DNA of 64,000 bases from NCBI GenBank assembly GCA_040769385.1, contig JAXGLD010000001.1, forward strand, positions 372,001 through 436,000. The letters are read 5' to 3'. This DNA is from PHAA01 sp022706565. GTDB taxonomy: Bacteria; Bacillota; Syntrophomonadia; Syntrophomonadales; Syntrophomonadaceae. The notes beneath the pieces are model-generated. The model searched no databases. It worked only from the letters and a program-made list of their open reading frames with translations, and was not told the origin of the DNA. Shown in pieces: positions 17,297 to 25,985 of this stretch. Position numbers and translations under genes: made by a program. How positions within the stretch are numbered: position 1 is the first letter of the stretch; every line of letters begins with the position of its first letter.

Positions 17297-17749
17297 CTAA
17301 AACCTTCTCTCCATTTTATTCTCTAACGCCGCTATTTTTTCTACCCTGCGCTGGTGTCTTCCTGCCGAAAACTCAGTTTGCATAAAAGTCCGGACGATTT
17401 CTTCCGCTAATCCGGTACCGATAACTCGAGCTCCTAGTACCACGATATTGGCATCATTATGCTCCCTGGCCATTCGAGCCGTATATGCTTCATGGCATAA
17501 AGCCGCCCGAATACCCTTGATCTTATTGGCAGCAATGGAAATCCCTACTCCGGTCCCGCAGATCAATATTCCAAGTATCCGTTTACTAAGCACCTCCCCG
17601 GCGACTTTGTCAGCAATATCCGGATAATCTACCGAATCTTCCGAATAGGTGCCGCAATCCAGTACCGTATGCCCATCCATGGTAAGACAAGTAGTCAGTT
17701 CTCTTTTCAACTGCACGCCGGCATGATCACTACCTATTGCTACCTCCAA
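17297..17749 (-). CDS. rpiB: Ribose-5-phosphate isomerase B
   Basis: The product is 150 residues. It begins MEVAIGSDHAGVQLK and has catalytic Cys64 in ILICGTGVGISI, with the HND and GARVIG sequences of the RpiB/LacAB family. It interconverts ribose-5-phosphate and ribulose-5-phosphate in the pentose phosphate pathway. The order ywlE-rpiB-glyA matches Bacillus (ywlE-ywlF-glyA). Confidence 0.95.
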   Translation of the reverse strand: MEVAIGSDHAGVQLKRELTTCLTMDGHTVLDCGTYSEDSVDYPDIADKVAGEVLSKRILGILICGTGVGISIAANKIKGIRAALCHEAYTARMAREHNDANIVVLGARVIGTGLAEEIVRTFMQTEFSAGRHQRRVEKIAALENKMERRF

Positions 17750-17755
17750 GAACCT

Positions 17756-18301
17756 TCACCTCATTCTAGATTCTATTATTTTGTTGAACACCCCGTCTAC
17801 CAAAATCTTAATCTCCGCAAGACAAGATCGATATTCACTCAAACCTAGTCCATATGGATCAAGAACCTCCCCTGTCAAGTCGTCGCAAAACTCGTGAAGA
17901 GTAAAGGTGGAGTCTGCTTTTTCGGGGTATTCTTGTCTCACGTAATCCCGTTGGTTTCTCGTCATAGTCAGAATAATATCTGCTTCTCTAGCCAGGTCCT
18001 TATTAAACCGTGTCGAGCCATGCGCGGACAGATCGATGCCTTCTTCTCCCATAACCTTGATCGCCTCTCGAGAGGCAGGATGTCCATCTTCAGCAAATAT
18101 CCCAGCCGATAATACCCGAAATCCCTCTCCGGTCCATCCTGTCTCACGATGAAGCCGTTGTTGGAATAAGGCCTGAGCCATGGGGCTCCGGCAGGTATTA
18201 CCTGAGCATATGAACAGTATCGTGGTCAGCGTAGACTCCCCCTCATATTTAAAAGATCGGGCATTTACCTTCCCAAAACAATACCTTATGAGTAAACCCA
18301 C
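17756..18301 (-). CDS. ywlE: Low-molecular-weight phosphatase, YwlE protein-arginine phosphatase type
   Basis: The phosphatase loop CSGNTCRSP (Cys32 to Arg38 in the longest form) and the acid LDPYGL identify the LMW phosphatase fold. Thr36 in the loop is the residue that, in Bacillus YwlE, selects phosphoarginine over phosphotyrosine. YwlE reverses McsB arginine phosphorylation, and no mcsB is seen here. The frame opens with GTG at 18301, but the family normally starts just before TTILFICSGN; a strong GAGGGGGAG ribosome site lies 6 nt before a CTG at 18229, so translation may start there. Gene order supports ywlE. Confidence 0.9.
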   Translation of the reverse strand: MGLLIRYCFGKVNARSFKYEGESTLTTILFICSGNTCRSPMAQALFQQRLHRETGWTGEGFRVLSAGIFAEDGHPASREAIKVMGEEGIDLSAHGSTRFNKDLAREADIILTMTRNQRDYVRQEYPEKADSTFTLHEFCDDLTGEVLDPYGLGLSEYRSCLAEIKILVDGVFNKIIESRMR

Positions 18302-18330
18302 ACTAGCTCGACATCATCATTACCTTGCAA

Positions 18331-19293
18331 TCATTTATGTGCGGCTCGATGCAAACGATCCAGCCAGGCCTCATCCAACCGGCTGGTGTCGAACGGTGCA
18401 AACAAGAGTATCTCAATTCCTGCAGCTTCTGCCTCGCGAATAATTGAATACAAGCCCTGTCCGTCCCCTGCCACATCCAAGGTAAATACCCGCCGGGCAA
18501 GGTCAACCCCATAATCTTCACCTGAACCCAAGTAGACTATCCCTATTTCATTATTCCGAGTCTCGATAATCCGCCTCTCCAAATCGGCTGCGCTTTCACT
18601 TAAGACTATTCTAATTGGTGATTGGTAACCGGAGCGATCGGTTAATGCATATTCCAAGGTTTGTCCCAGGCACTCCTCGATCAACTCCGCTCGTATTCCA
18701 CCACGCCTTAAGATGCGATAATGGTCATCAGTCAGATCAACAAGGGTGGACTCCAGACCCGCTCCAGTCTCGCCGGCATCCAGGACTGCAGCAATCAGTC
18801 CATCCAGATCCTGCCGGACATGATCAGCACTTGTTGGGCTGGGGCGTCCGTATCGATTGGCGCTGGGCGCCGCCAGTGGACCAGCTGCCTCGATCAATGC
18901 CATGGCCACTGGATGTGAGGGCATCCGCAGACCCACCCCCGTTCTACCGCCCCTTACTACCTCTGGAACAGAAGGCAATGCAGGCAATACCATCGACAGA
19001 GGGCCCGGCCAGAAGCGTTGCATCAGTTTTACCGCTGCGGGGGGAACAACTGCCGCCAGGTGCTTTACCTGATCTAGGTTGCTGACATGGATCAAAAGAG
19101 GATTATCCGAAGGTCTTCCTTTAGCGGTAAAGATTTTGTCTATGGCCGCGGTCTGAAATGCATCCGCTCCTAATCCGTACACAGTTTCAGTCGGGAAAGC
19201 CACCACCTCCCCAGCCTTTATATGGGCGACTGCCCTGCTGATTAGGTGTGGCTGTGGTCGGCGAGCATCTATTTTGTAATATGTTGTCTTCAT
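18331..19293 (-). CDS. tsaC: Threonylcarbamoyl-AMP synthase (TsaC/Sua5, long form)
   Basis: The product is 320 residues, the Sua5 length, with an N-terminal YrdC/TsaC domain (about residues 15-205; FPTETVYGLGAD, TAKGRPSDNPL, PSANRYGRPSPT) and an extra C-terminal domain. The enzyme makes threonylcarbamoyl-AMP for the t6A modification of ANN-decoding tRNAs. It sits between prmC (3 bp upstream) and ywlE, as in Bacillus (ywlC). Confidence 0.94.
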   Translation of the reverse strand: MKTTYYKIDARRPQPHLISRAVAHIKAGEVVAFPTETVYGLGADAFQTAAIDKIFTAKGRPSDNPLLIHVSNLDQVKHLAAVVPPAAVKLMQRFWPGPLSMVLPALPSVPEVVRGGRTGVGLRMPSHPVAMALIEAAGPLAAPSANRYGRPSPTSADHVRQDLDGLIAAVLDAGETGAGLESTLVDLTDDHYRILRRGGIRAELIEECLGQTLEYALTDRSGYQSPIRIVLSESAADLERRIIETRNNEIGIVYLGSGEDYGVDLARRVFTLDVAGDGQGLYSIIREAEAAGIEILLFAPFDTSRLDEAWLDRLHRAAHK

Positions 19294-19295
19294 CT

Positions 19296-20147
19296 TTATT
19301 TCATTCTCCGCACTTTCACTACTCGACTCCGGCCCTGGTAGTCAGTCAGGATCTCTGCTTCGTCCCAATCTTTGATCATATCCCGGGCGGCCCTTTCCTG
19401 GCCCGGATCGATCTCCCATAAACAGTATCCTCCCGGCCGCAGCCTGTCGTGGGCTTGGGGTAGTAGGCGCCGATAGATACTAAGGCCGTCGTCATCCGCC
19501 ATCAGGGCCAGTCGCGGTTCGAAGTCTCTAACACCCACTTCAGCCTGTTCGAGTTGGGCCTTGGTTAGATAAGGCAAATTAGCCACAATCAGATCCATAT
19601 CCAATCCATCCTCAAGCGGTTCCAACAGGTCACCCCTGTAAAACCGGATCGCAGTTTGATGTAAACTGGCATTACAACGGGCCATACTCAATGCTTCCGG
19701 TGAAATATCGACGGCAAAGACCTCGACCTGCGGTGCATAATGGGCCAAGCTGATGGCGATAGCGCCGGAACCAGTGCCCACGTCGCAGACTCGCTTTATG
19801 CTCCCCAGTTGGATCAATCCCATGGCTGTTTCCACCAATACTTCAGTTTCGGGACGGGGAATGAGGACATCGGCGTTTACGTGGAATGGCAGGGACATGA
19901 ATTCCCTTTGTCCGGTGATATATGCGGCCGGCTCACCTTTCGTTCTCCTCGTGATACAGTCCCGGAATTGCTGCCTCTCCGCCTCATTGACCGGTTCTTC
20001 GTAATTGGCGTACAAATAGACCCGGTTCCTTTTTAGCACATGAGCCAGCAGGATTTCCGCCTCCAGGCGCGGTTCCTGCATGCCCTTATCCGCAAAATAC
20101 CGGGTCGTCCATATCAGCAGTTCTTTGATTGACCAATCCTTGCGCAC
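19296..20147 (-). CDS. prmC: Peptide chain release factor N5-glutamine methyltransferase (PrmC)
   Basis: The product is 283 residues starting with GTG at 20147 behind AGGTGG. The SAM motif is CDVGTGSGAI (residues 121-130), preceded by LIPRPETE (96-102) typical of PrmC. The glutamine-binding motif reads NLPY (190-193) rather than the usual NPPY. The enzyme methylates the GGQ glutamine of release factors. It is adjacent to prfA, whose product is its substrate. Confidence 0.93.
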   Translation of the reverse strand: MRKDWSIKELLIWTTRYFADKGMQEPRLEAEILLAHVLKRNRVYLYANYEEPVNEAERQQFRDCITRRTKGEPAAYITGQREFMSLPFHVNADVLIPRPETEVLVETAMGLIQLGSIKRVCDVGTGSGAIAISLAHYAPQVEVFAVDISPEALSMARCNASLHQTAIRFYRGDLLEPLEDGLDMDLIVANLPYLTKAQLEQAEVGVRDFEPRLALMADDDGLSIYRRLLPQAHDRLRPGGYCLWEIDPGQERAARDMIKDWDEAEILTDYQGRSRVVKVRRMK

Positions 20148-20148
20148 C

Positions 20149-21216
20149 TTAGTCCACCTGTTTTAACCGTTCTGCCTGATCATTGGCCATGAGAGCACCG
20201 ATCAGTTCATCAAGTTGCCCCTCCAGTATCTGATCCAGCTTATGAAGAGTCAAGTTGATGCGATGGTCACTCACCCTGCCTTGGGGAAAATTATAGGTTC
20301 GTATCCGCTCGCTGCGGTCTCCCGTGCCTACTTGGTTCTTCCGAGCCCCAGCCGTTTCCTGGTTCTTCTCCGCTTCTAAGACCTCTTTCAGCCGGGAACG
20401 CAGAACCCGCAAAGCCTGAGCTTTATTCTTATGCTGCGATTTCTCATCCTGGCATGTGACTACCAAACCCGTGGGCAGGTGGGTAATTCGCACCGCCGAT
20501 TGGGTCGTATTCACACACTGTCCACCGGGGCCGCTGGCGCAGTAAACGTCTATCTTCAAATCATTTTCATTTATCTGTACCTCAACCTCTTCTGCCTCGG
20601 GCAGGACTGCTACCGTTGCTGCCGAGGTGTGGATGCGCCCTCCGGATTCAGTGGACGGAATGCGTTGGACTCGGTGTACACCACTCTCAAATTTCAGTTT
20701 GCTATAAGCGCCTTGCCCATCAACTACAAAGATCAATTCCTTTATTCCACCCAATTCAGTGAAATGCGAGTCCATTATATCAATCTTCCAACCCTGCTGT
20801 TCGGCATAGCGGGAGTACATCCTAAAAAGATCCGCAGCAAAAAGGGCCGCCTCTTCACCACCCGTTCCAGCGCGAATCTCCATGATTACACTTTTTTCGT
20901 CGTTGGGGTCGGTAGGCAGCAACAATATCTTTACCCGCTGCTCAAGGTCTTGTTTCCGCCTGCTCAGTATCTCAATCTCTGACTGCAACATCTCTTTGAA
21001 TTCTTCATCCGTCTCTTCTTTGAGCATGGCACGGGCTTCATCTATTCCCAACGCGGCAGCTTTCAACTCTCTATATACAGAAACAATCTCGGTTAAATCC
21101 GAATAAGCCTTGGTATATTTCTGGTATTTAGTTTGATCCGCAATTATGTTGGGATCGCTCAATAGGTGATTCAGCTCTTCATATCTGGTCTCGAGGCTGG
21201 CTAACTTCTCCACCAT
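20149..21216 (-). CDS. prfA: Peptide chain release factor 1
   Basis: The product is 355 residues. GGQ (residues 231-233) in GPGGQCVN is the peptidyl-transferase motif, and PST (187-189) in RIPSTESGG is the PxT tripeptide of RF1, which reads UAA and UAG. It releases finished peptides at the ribosome. An AAGGAGGATT ribosome site precedes the ATG. It is followed by its own methyltransferase gene. Confidence 0.98.
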   Translation of the reverse strand: MVEKLASLETRYEELNHLLSDPNIIADQTKYQKYTKAYSDLTEIVSVYRELKAAALGIDEARAMLKEETDEEFKEMLQSEIEILSRRKQDLEQRVKILLLPTDPNDEKSVIMEIRAGTGGEEAALFAADLFRMYSRYAEQQGWKIDIMDSHFTELGGIKELIFVVDGQGAYSKLKFESGVHRVQRIPSTESGGRIHTSAATVAVLPEAEEVEVQINENDLKIDVYCASGPGGQCVNTTQSAVRITHLPTGLVVTCQDEKSQHKNKAQALRVLRSRLKEVLEAEKNQETAGARKNQVGTGDRSERIRTYNFPQGRVSDHRINLTLHKLDQILEGQLDELIGALMANDQAERLKQVD

Positions 21217-21249
21217 CTGTCGATAATCCTCCTTGTCGGTACTGTACTA

Positions 21250-22149
21250 TCAAGCTGGCTGCAAACCAGCCCCACCCGCCCTCGACTCCTCTGTCAGGAC
21301 TTCGCGTAGAGCGGTCAACGCAACTTCCAATTGTTGATCATCAGGCTCCCGAGTAGTCAGTTTTTGCAGCCATAGTCCGGGTGCAATCAGGAATCGCGCC
21401 CACCCCTTCTGGTAGAATCGCCCTGAAAAACGAATGAACTCATACCCCAATCCTGCCACAATCGGAAATACAGCTATACGTGACCATATCCGGTAAAATA
21501 GGGTTCCATCTCCCAACATGGCGAAAACCAATATAGATACCACCATCACCACCAGCAAGAAACTGGTTCCGCACCGGGGGTGTCTGGTGCTGTAACGGCG
21601 TGCATTGGCTACCGTCAGTTCTTCACCGGCTTCCAGAGCTAGGATTGACTTGTGTTCCGCCCCATGATACATGAATACCCGCTCAATTTCTTTCATTTTG
21701 GAGATAGCATATACATAGGCTAAGAAAAAGACTATGCGGATGATTCCTTCCACAAGGTTCTGACCCCACAACCCACCAATGTATTGTTTGGTATAATGTA
21801 CGGCGGCGGTGGGGAGGGCCACAAAAAGGACAACCGCCATTAAGAAGGCCACCAAGCCCGTGATCAGGATCTCAGCCGGACTTAGCTCTTCTTCTTCTTC
21901 CGCCATCGACATATTAGCAGATTTATTCAACATTCTAATCCCCACTACCATCGACTCGATCAGGACATAGCTGCCTCGAATAAACGGCCATTTTAAAAAC
22001 GGATGGCGTTGGCTCAGATTGCTATTGCTTTCCTTGTCTATTTCGATACTGCCATCTGGTTTACGTACGGCAAGGGCAGTTTGGTCAGGACCGCGCATCA
22101 TAACGCCTTCGATAACCGCCATCCCTCCGTAGTTGGGCTTTTTACTCAT
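21250..22149 (-). CDS. yqhQ: DUF1385 membrane protein (YqhQ)
   Basis: ATG at 22149 follows GGAGG at good spacing, giving 299 residues; the in-frame start at 22179 is less likely. The family opening is present as NYGGMAVIEGVMMRGPD, then several membrane segments and the YHGAEHKSI and RHPRCGTSFLL motifs. The biochemical role is not established. It is conserved next to rpmE and prfA in many clostridia. Confidence 0.92.
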   Translation of the reverse strand: MSKKPNYGGMAVIEGVMMRGPDQTALAVRKPDGSIEIDKESNSNLSQRHPFLKWPFIRGSYVLIESMVVGIRMLNKSANMSMAEEEEELSPAEILITGLVAFLMAVVLFVALPTAAVHYTKQYIGGLWGQNLVEGIIRIVFFLAYVYAISKMKEIERVFMYHGAEHKSILALEAGEELTVANARRYSTRHPRCGTSFLLVVMVVSILVFAMLGDGTLFYRIWSRIAVFPIVAGLGYEFIRFSGRFYQKGWARFLIAPGLWLQKLTTREPDDQQLEVALTALREVLTEESRAGGAGLQPA

Positions 22150-22196
22150 CAACATATCCTCCATAGTCAAATAAACCAATTTATATTTATAAGAAT

Positions 22197-22224
22197 AGAA
22201 AAAAAGCAGGAACTACCGTCCTGC
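22197..22224 (-). terminator. Rho-independent terminator after rpmE
   Basis: GCAGGA (22206-22211) pairs with TCCTGC (22219-22224); plus-strand A residues at 22198-22205 give a T-run on the minus transcript. It lies about 25 bp after the rpmE stop and before yqhQ. Confidence 0.85.
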
Positions 22225-22246
22225 CCGTAAAATCCTGTAAGCTTGG

Positions 22247-22450
22247 CTATTTCATGCCGTATTTCTTTTTAAATTTCTCCACTCTACCCGCCGTATCAAC
22301 TATTCTCAACTTATCCCCAGTGTAGAAGGGGTGACATTTAGCACAGATTTCTACCTTTATGTTTTCTTTGGTAGAGCCAATCTCAACCTCGTTGCCGCAG
22401 GCGCACCTAGCTACGCTCTTGAAATATTTCGGGTGTATTTTTTCTTTCAT
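22247..22450 (-). CDS. rpmE: 50S ribosomal protein L31
   Basis: The product is 67 residues from ATG at 22450 behind AGAGGTGA. It begins MKEKIHPKYF and carries the zinc-ribbon cysteines of the C+ form: CACGNE and CAKCHPFYTGD. Free L31 of this type can be replaced by a zinc-free paralogue under zinc limitation, but none is seen here. The position after rho matches Bacillus. Confidence 0.97.
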   Translation of the reverse strand: MKEKIHPKYFKSVARCACGNEVEIGSTKENIKVEICAKCHPFYTGDKLRIVDTAGRVEKFKKKYGMK

Positions 22451-22661
22451 CGTTTTCACCTCTTTCATATCAACCATACGCAGGGAGTATAAGCTCCCCG
22501 TCGTCTCTCTAATGCAAACTGCGAGAGATATTATACCAGGAAAAATTTCAAAAGACAAGGAAATGTCCCGGGTGTGTGTTCATCATAAAAATCTCATTCC
22601 CCGCTGCAGAATGACTGGTTTCTTCATAATCTAGTATTCGGCAACGGGCGCTGGATAATCC

Positions 22662-23630
22662 TCAGTCCTCTTCTTCGCTAGGCCCTTTGTAGCTGAATTT
22701 GAAGAAATGCTGCCCGAAGAAACTGTCATAGTTGGTAAATAGCTCGCTTTCCCCACCCGGCTCTTCTCTTTTACTGGTAAAAATGAACATCTTGGCTCCC
22801 AAGTTATCCATGGCATGCAACAATAGGGCTTCGGGAAACATGGGTACTACCGGTGAGCCAAATTCAAGATTACCATGATGGCTGAGGATCATATGCTCCA
22901 GCATCCACTCCAGTTCGAATGGGAATCCAACTCCCTCAGCACGCAACTCTCTAATCTCTCTGGAAACCATTTCCACCCCTAGTGTTATATGTCCAATCAG
23001 ACGGCCCTGCACCGTATACTGGGGGACCACCTTGATATCCAATTCAAGAATCTTACCTATGTCATGCAGCAATGCTCCAGTGACCACCAGGTCTCGGTTC
23101 ATAGCCGGGAACACGTCCAAGGCCCGTACACATAGATCCACAACCTCAATGGTATGCTCCAATAACCCACCACTATAATTGTGGTGAATTGATTTGGCTG
23201 CACTAGATTTACAAAAACTGTCCATCTGTTCAGGAGTAAAGATGCGTTTTAAGAGACTATGCAGATATATGTCTTTGATTGAATCAATATAGTCTATTAA
23301 GCCTTTGCGTAATTTAGCTTGGCTAATGGCTGGCCCAGGAAGGTACGGGACCGGGTCTTCGTCCAGGACTTTAACCCTTTTTACAGTAACCTGAATCTTG
23401 CCGTTGAAACTACCGATGTCTCCCAACAGCCCCAGAACTGCTCCCTCCTGGAAATCGCCGATAATCTGACAATTTTCCCAGACGACTCCATCAATGTCAC
23501 CCGTACTGTCGCCTAGTTTGATATTGTACATGTCTTTGCCGTCCTTGGTCTTTCGATACAATCGGGCCAACAGCAGGTATTTTCCAAACACTTGTTGTCC
23601 AGGAGACATTGCTTTCAGTTCTTTAACCAT
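22662..23630 (-). CDS. yhaM: 3'-5' exoribonuclease YhaM family (OB-fold plus HD domain)
   Basis: The product is 322 residues. An N-terminal OB nucleic-acid-binding region (about residues 10-90; KYLLLARLYRKTKDGKDMYN, LGDSTGDIDGVVW) precedes an HD domain with HHNYSGGLLEHT and the metal-binding ALLHDIGK. YhaM-type enzymes degrade RNA 3' to 5' and process single-stranded DNA in Mn2+-dependent fashion. The ATG at 23630 fits the family N-terminus; a TTG at 23651 with a GGGGAGAGAG ribosome site would add seven residues. Confidence 0.9.
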   Translation of the reverse strand: MVKELKAMSPGQQVFGKYLLLARLYRKTKDGKDMYNIKLGDSTGDIDGVVWENCQIIGDFQEGAVLGLLGDIGSFNGKIQVTVKRVKVLDEDPVPYLPGPAISQAKLRKGLIDYIDSIKDIYLHSLLKRIFTPEQMDSFCKSSAAKSIHHNYSGGLLEHTIEVVDLCVRALDVFPAMNRDLVVTGALLHDIGKILELDIKVVPQYTVQGRLIGHITLGVEMVSREIRELRAEGVGFPFELEWMLEHMILSHHGNLEFGSPVVPMFPEALLLHAMDNLGAKMFIFTSKREEPGGESELFTNYDSFFGQHFFKFSYKGPSEEED

Positions 23631-23712
23631 TAACGGTCCTTTTCTTTCCAAGATCTTCTCTCTCCCCTATATTCATCCCAAATTGGCTTGCAGATCGAAT
23701 ACTTCCCTTACG

Positions 23713-24972
23713 CTATCGGACCGGATGGCTATAAGATCCGACGACTACTCCCGGCAACTCCTCCCGCAAAATAGAAACCATCCCGCTGATACCCATCGTC
23801 TCTCCACCGCTGGATACATTTGCGAATAACAAATCTGCATCGATGTTGAGATTACGTAACTGAACCATATCCACTCCATATTGTCGCACAAATGCCAGCA
23901 GAGATTCAATTTCCTCCTCCCTGTCAGTAAAACCGGGCATGGTGAGCAAATTAATTGATACCTTGGTTCCTGCTTCATGAGCATAACCAATTGTCGCTGC
24001 CACATCGCTAAGACGGTAGTTATGGGGGCGATGGTAAATCCCATAATTCTCTGCTCGAGCCGAAAATAATGTCACCCGTATGGAATCCAGACCCGCTTGA
24101 CAAAGTTGTATAATCCCCTCAGTGTACCCGGCATTGGTATTCATATTGATGGTACCTCGGTCAGTATGCTGGCGAATGCTTCGAATCGCCGCTGCCAGGT
24201 CGGACGCGTTCAGGGAGGGCTCCCCTTCACAGCCCTGCCCAAAAGAAATAATGGCTTCGCGTGCATGGACCAGGTGTTCCACACCTAGTTCGGTTATCTC
24301 CGTTACGGAAGGGCGGAATTGTAAACGTTGCTGGGGAGAATCCACCCCCAAGTGGTTTTGAGAGATGCATCCTAAGCAGTCCGCATTGCAGGCGGTCATA
24401 GTCGGCAGCCCGCCCTCCCATCGCTGATAAAAAATATTCTGGGCAGTATAACAACTGTATTGCAGGGAGCAGCTAGCCAACTGTCTTACCAGCCTGTTTT
24501 CGGGGTATTTGGCCAGCATACGGTTTATTCGTCGTGGCAACCCTTCCGTATTATAATAACGGGGATGCCATTTGCGGTGTTCGTCAGTCTGTATCGCTGC
24601 TGCCCATATACGGCCGTCCCGGAAACCTGCCGCCGCGTAACCATACAAGGGAACGGGCGTTGACAACTCTGGAGAAACATAGGCCGGCAGCAGGGTCCGA
24701 GTAAAACCCTGGGGCAAGAGAACGGCCACTGCTTGGGCCTCGTAGCCGGCCGTGTTTCGGCTTATCAGCTGGGGCCGGCATCCATCCCAGCCTACCGGTA
24801 TCCTTCTTGGTATGGATACCAGTGAAGCCCCGACTGGCAGAGGCATCATCTCGCTTGACTCGGGAACCACCCATTGGTTTCCACTGCGCGCCAACATGGT
24901 TAGTCCTGACAACTCCATCACTTCGCCCTTATGGTTGGCGAACAGGGGCAGCCATTGCTTTTCATCGGGCAT
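23713..24972 (-). CDS. Radical SAM enzyme of unknown substrate
   Basis: The product is 419 residues. About residues 190-200 hold the cluster motif CNADCLGC (CxxxCxxC), and the following barrel contains the GEPSLN glycine-rich SAM-binding step (FGQGCEGEPSLN). The first 180 residues are not a recognised domain. These enzymes bind a [4Fe-4S] cluster and start radical chemistry from S-adenosylmethionine. It has an AAGGAGC ribosome site and stands alone between a terminator and the YhaM gene. The substrate cannot be told from the sequence. Confidence 0.85.
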   Translation of the reverse strand: MPDEKQWLPLFANHKGEVMELSGLTMLARSGNQWVVPESSEMMPLPVGASLVSIPRRIPVGWDGCRPQLISRNTAGYEAQAVAVLLPQGFTRTLLPAYVSPELSTPVPLYGYAAAGFRDGRIWAAAIQTDEHRKWHPRYYNTEGLPRRINRMLAKYPENRLVRQLASCSLQYSCYTAQNIFYQRWEGGLPTMTACNADCLGCISQNHLGVDSPQQRLQFRPSVTEITELGVEHLVHAREAIISFGQGCEGEPSLNASDLAAAIRSIRQHTDRGTINMNTNAGYTEGIIQLCQAGLDSIRVTLFSARAENYGIYHRPHNYRLSDVAATIGYAHEAGTKVSINLLTMPGFTDREEEIESLLAFVRQYGVDMVQLRNLNIDADLLFANVSSGGETMGISGMVSILREELPGVVVGSYSHPVR

Positions 24973-25016
24973 GATTGCCAGCTCCTTTCTTCCACAAGCC
25001 TAAACCAATTGAGGAC

Positions 25017-25042
25017 ATAAAAAAAGCCCCCTCGCGGAGGCT
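25017..25042 (-). terminator. Rho-independent terminator after the M23 peptidase gene
   Basis: An AGCC arm (25025-25028) pairs with GGCT (25039-25042), with a mismatch and two more G:C pairs inside. Plus-strand A residues at 25019-25025 give a T-run on the minus transcript. It ends the M23 gene before the radical SAM gene begins. Confidence 0.75.
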
Positions 25043-25048
25043 GTACTT

Positions 25049-25906
25049 TTATCGGAGGTATTGTAGGGGGTCGCAAGTCTTCTTATTAACCCGCACTTCA
25101 AAATGCAGGTGTGGTCCGGTGGTCACCCCGGAAATTCCGACGTATGCGATTACTTCTCCACGGTCTACTTTATCACCTTTAGCTACGCAGATGGATTTGG
25201 CATGTGCATACAGGGTTTGCTTTCCGTCAGGATGGCTGATCATAACTGTACGCCCGTAGACCGATTTTGTGCCGGCAAATATGACCGTCCCCGATTCAGC
25301 TGCATGAATTGGAGTCCCGATCTTGTTTGCAATATCCAATCCATGATGAAAACCCGATTTGCGCTGACCGTAATCAGAACTGATCGTACCTGTTATGGGC
25401 CAGCCCAGGGTACCTGTTGGTTTTCCTCCCCTAGAAGGAGTGCTGCTTATTTCTTCGTCCTCGTCCGCTTTGGCCGGGATTACCAGGCAATCCCCTACCT
25501 CAAGGGCCAGTGGATTTTTATCACGGTTGGCATCTATTATTTCCGCAATGTTTATATCGTAACATTGAGCCACACTGGACATGGTCTCTCCTGGGGCTAC
25601 TACGTGGATAGCACCTTGCGGCGAGGAGGGGATTTTTATAGTTGACCCTATCTCCAGGATGGTATCCTCGTTCATATTATTAGTTTTCATCAGGGATTGC
25701 AGGTCCACCTTATTCTGGAGGGAGATTCGATAAAGGGTGTCACCCTTTTTGATCTGGTGCATTCTGACCGGGTTCTGGGTTGAGCTGGAAAACACCTCGG
25801 TAAAAGGAACAAATTTGCTTTCGCTTAGCCGAGCTGATGATGGATGGACGCATTGAGTCAGCAATAAAATGCATAATACACCAGAGCTTATCCACCTTCG
25901 GTTCAA
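25049..25906 (-). CDS. Secreted LysM domain M23 family metallopeptidase
   Basis: The product is 285 residues from TTG at 25906, which has AGGGGTG 6 nt upstream (a GTG at 25915 overlaps that site). A signal segment (about residues 8-19, SSGVLCILLLTQC) is followed by two LysM repeats (about residues 48-93 and 99-147, each with the GDTL/GETM start and NP/PSS-type ends). A C-terminal peptidase M23 domain has HxxxD in HHGLDI and HxH in HLHFEV. It would bind peptidoglycan and either cleave peptide stems or activate other hydrolases. The cysteine near the signal end lacks a good lipobox. Confidence 0.92.
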   Translation of the reverse strand: MNRRWISSGVLCILLLTQCVHPSSARLSESKFVPFTEVFSSSTQNPVRMHQIKKGDTLYRISLQNKVDLQSLMKTNNMNEDTILEIGSTIKIPSSPQGAIHVVAPGETMSSVAQCYDINIAEIIDANRDKNPLALEVGDCLVIPAKADEDEEISSTPSRGGKPTGTLGWPITGTISSDYGQRKSGFHHGLDIANKIGTPIHAAESGTVIFAGTKSVYGRTVMISHPDGKQTLYAHAKSICVAKGDKVDRGEVIAYVGISGVTTGPHLHFEVRVNKKTCDPLQYLR

Positions 25907-25985
25907 TAAATTCACCCCTATTCTGCCCCGGTAATCAGGGCTTCTCGCCCCTAGTATGGCCAGAATGAGTGAATTTTATACCCGG

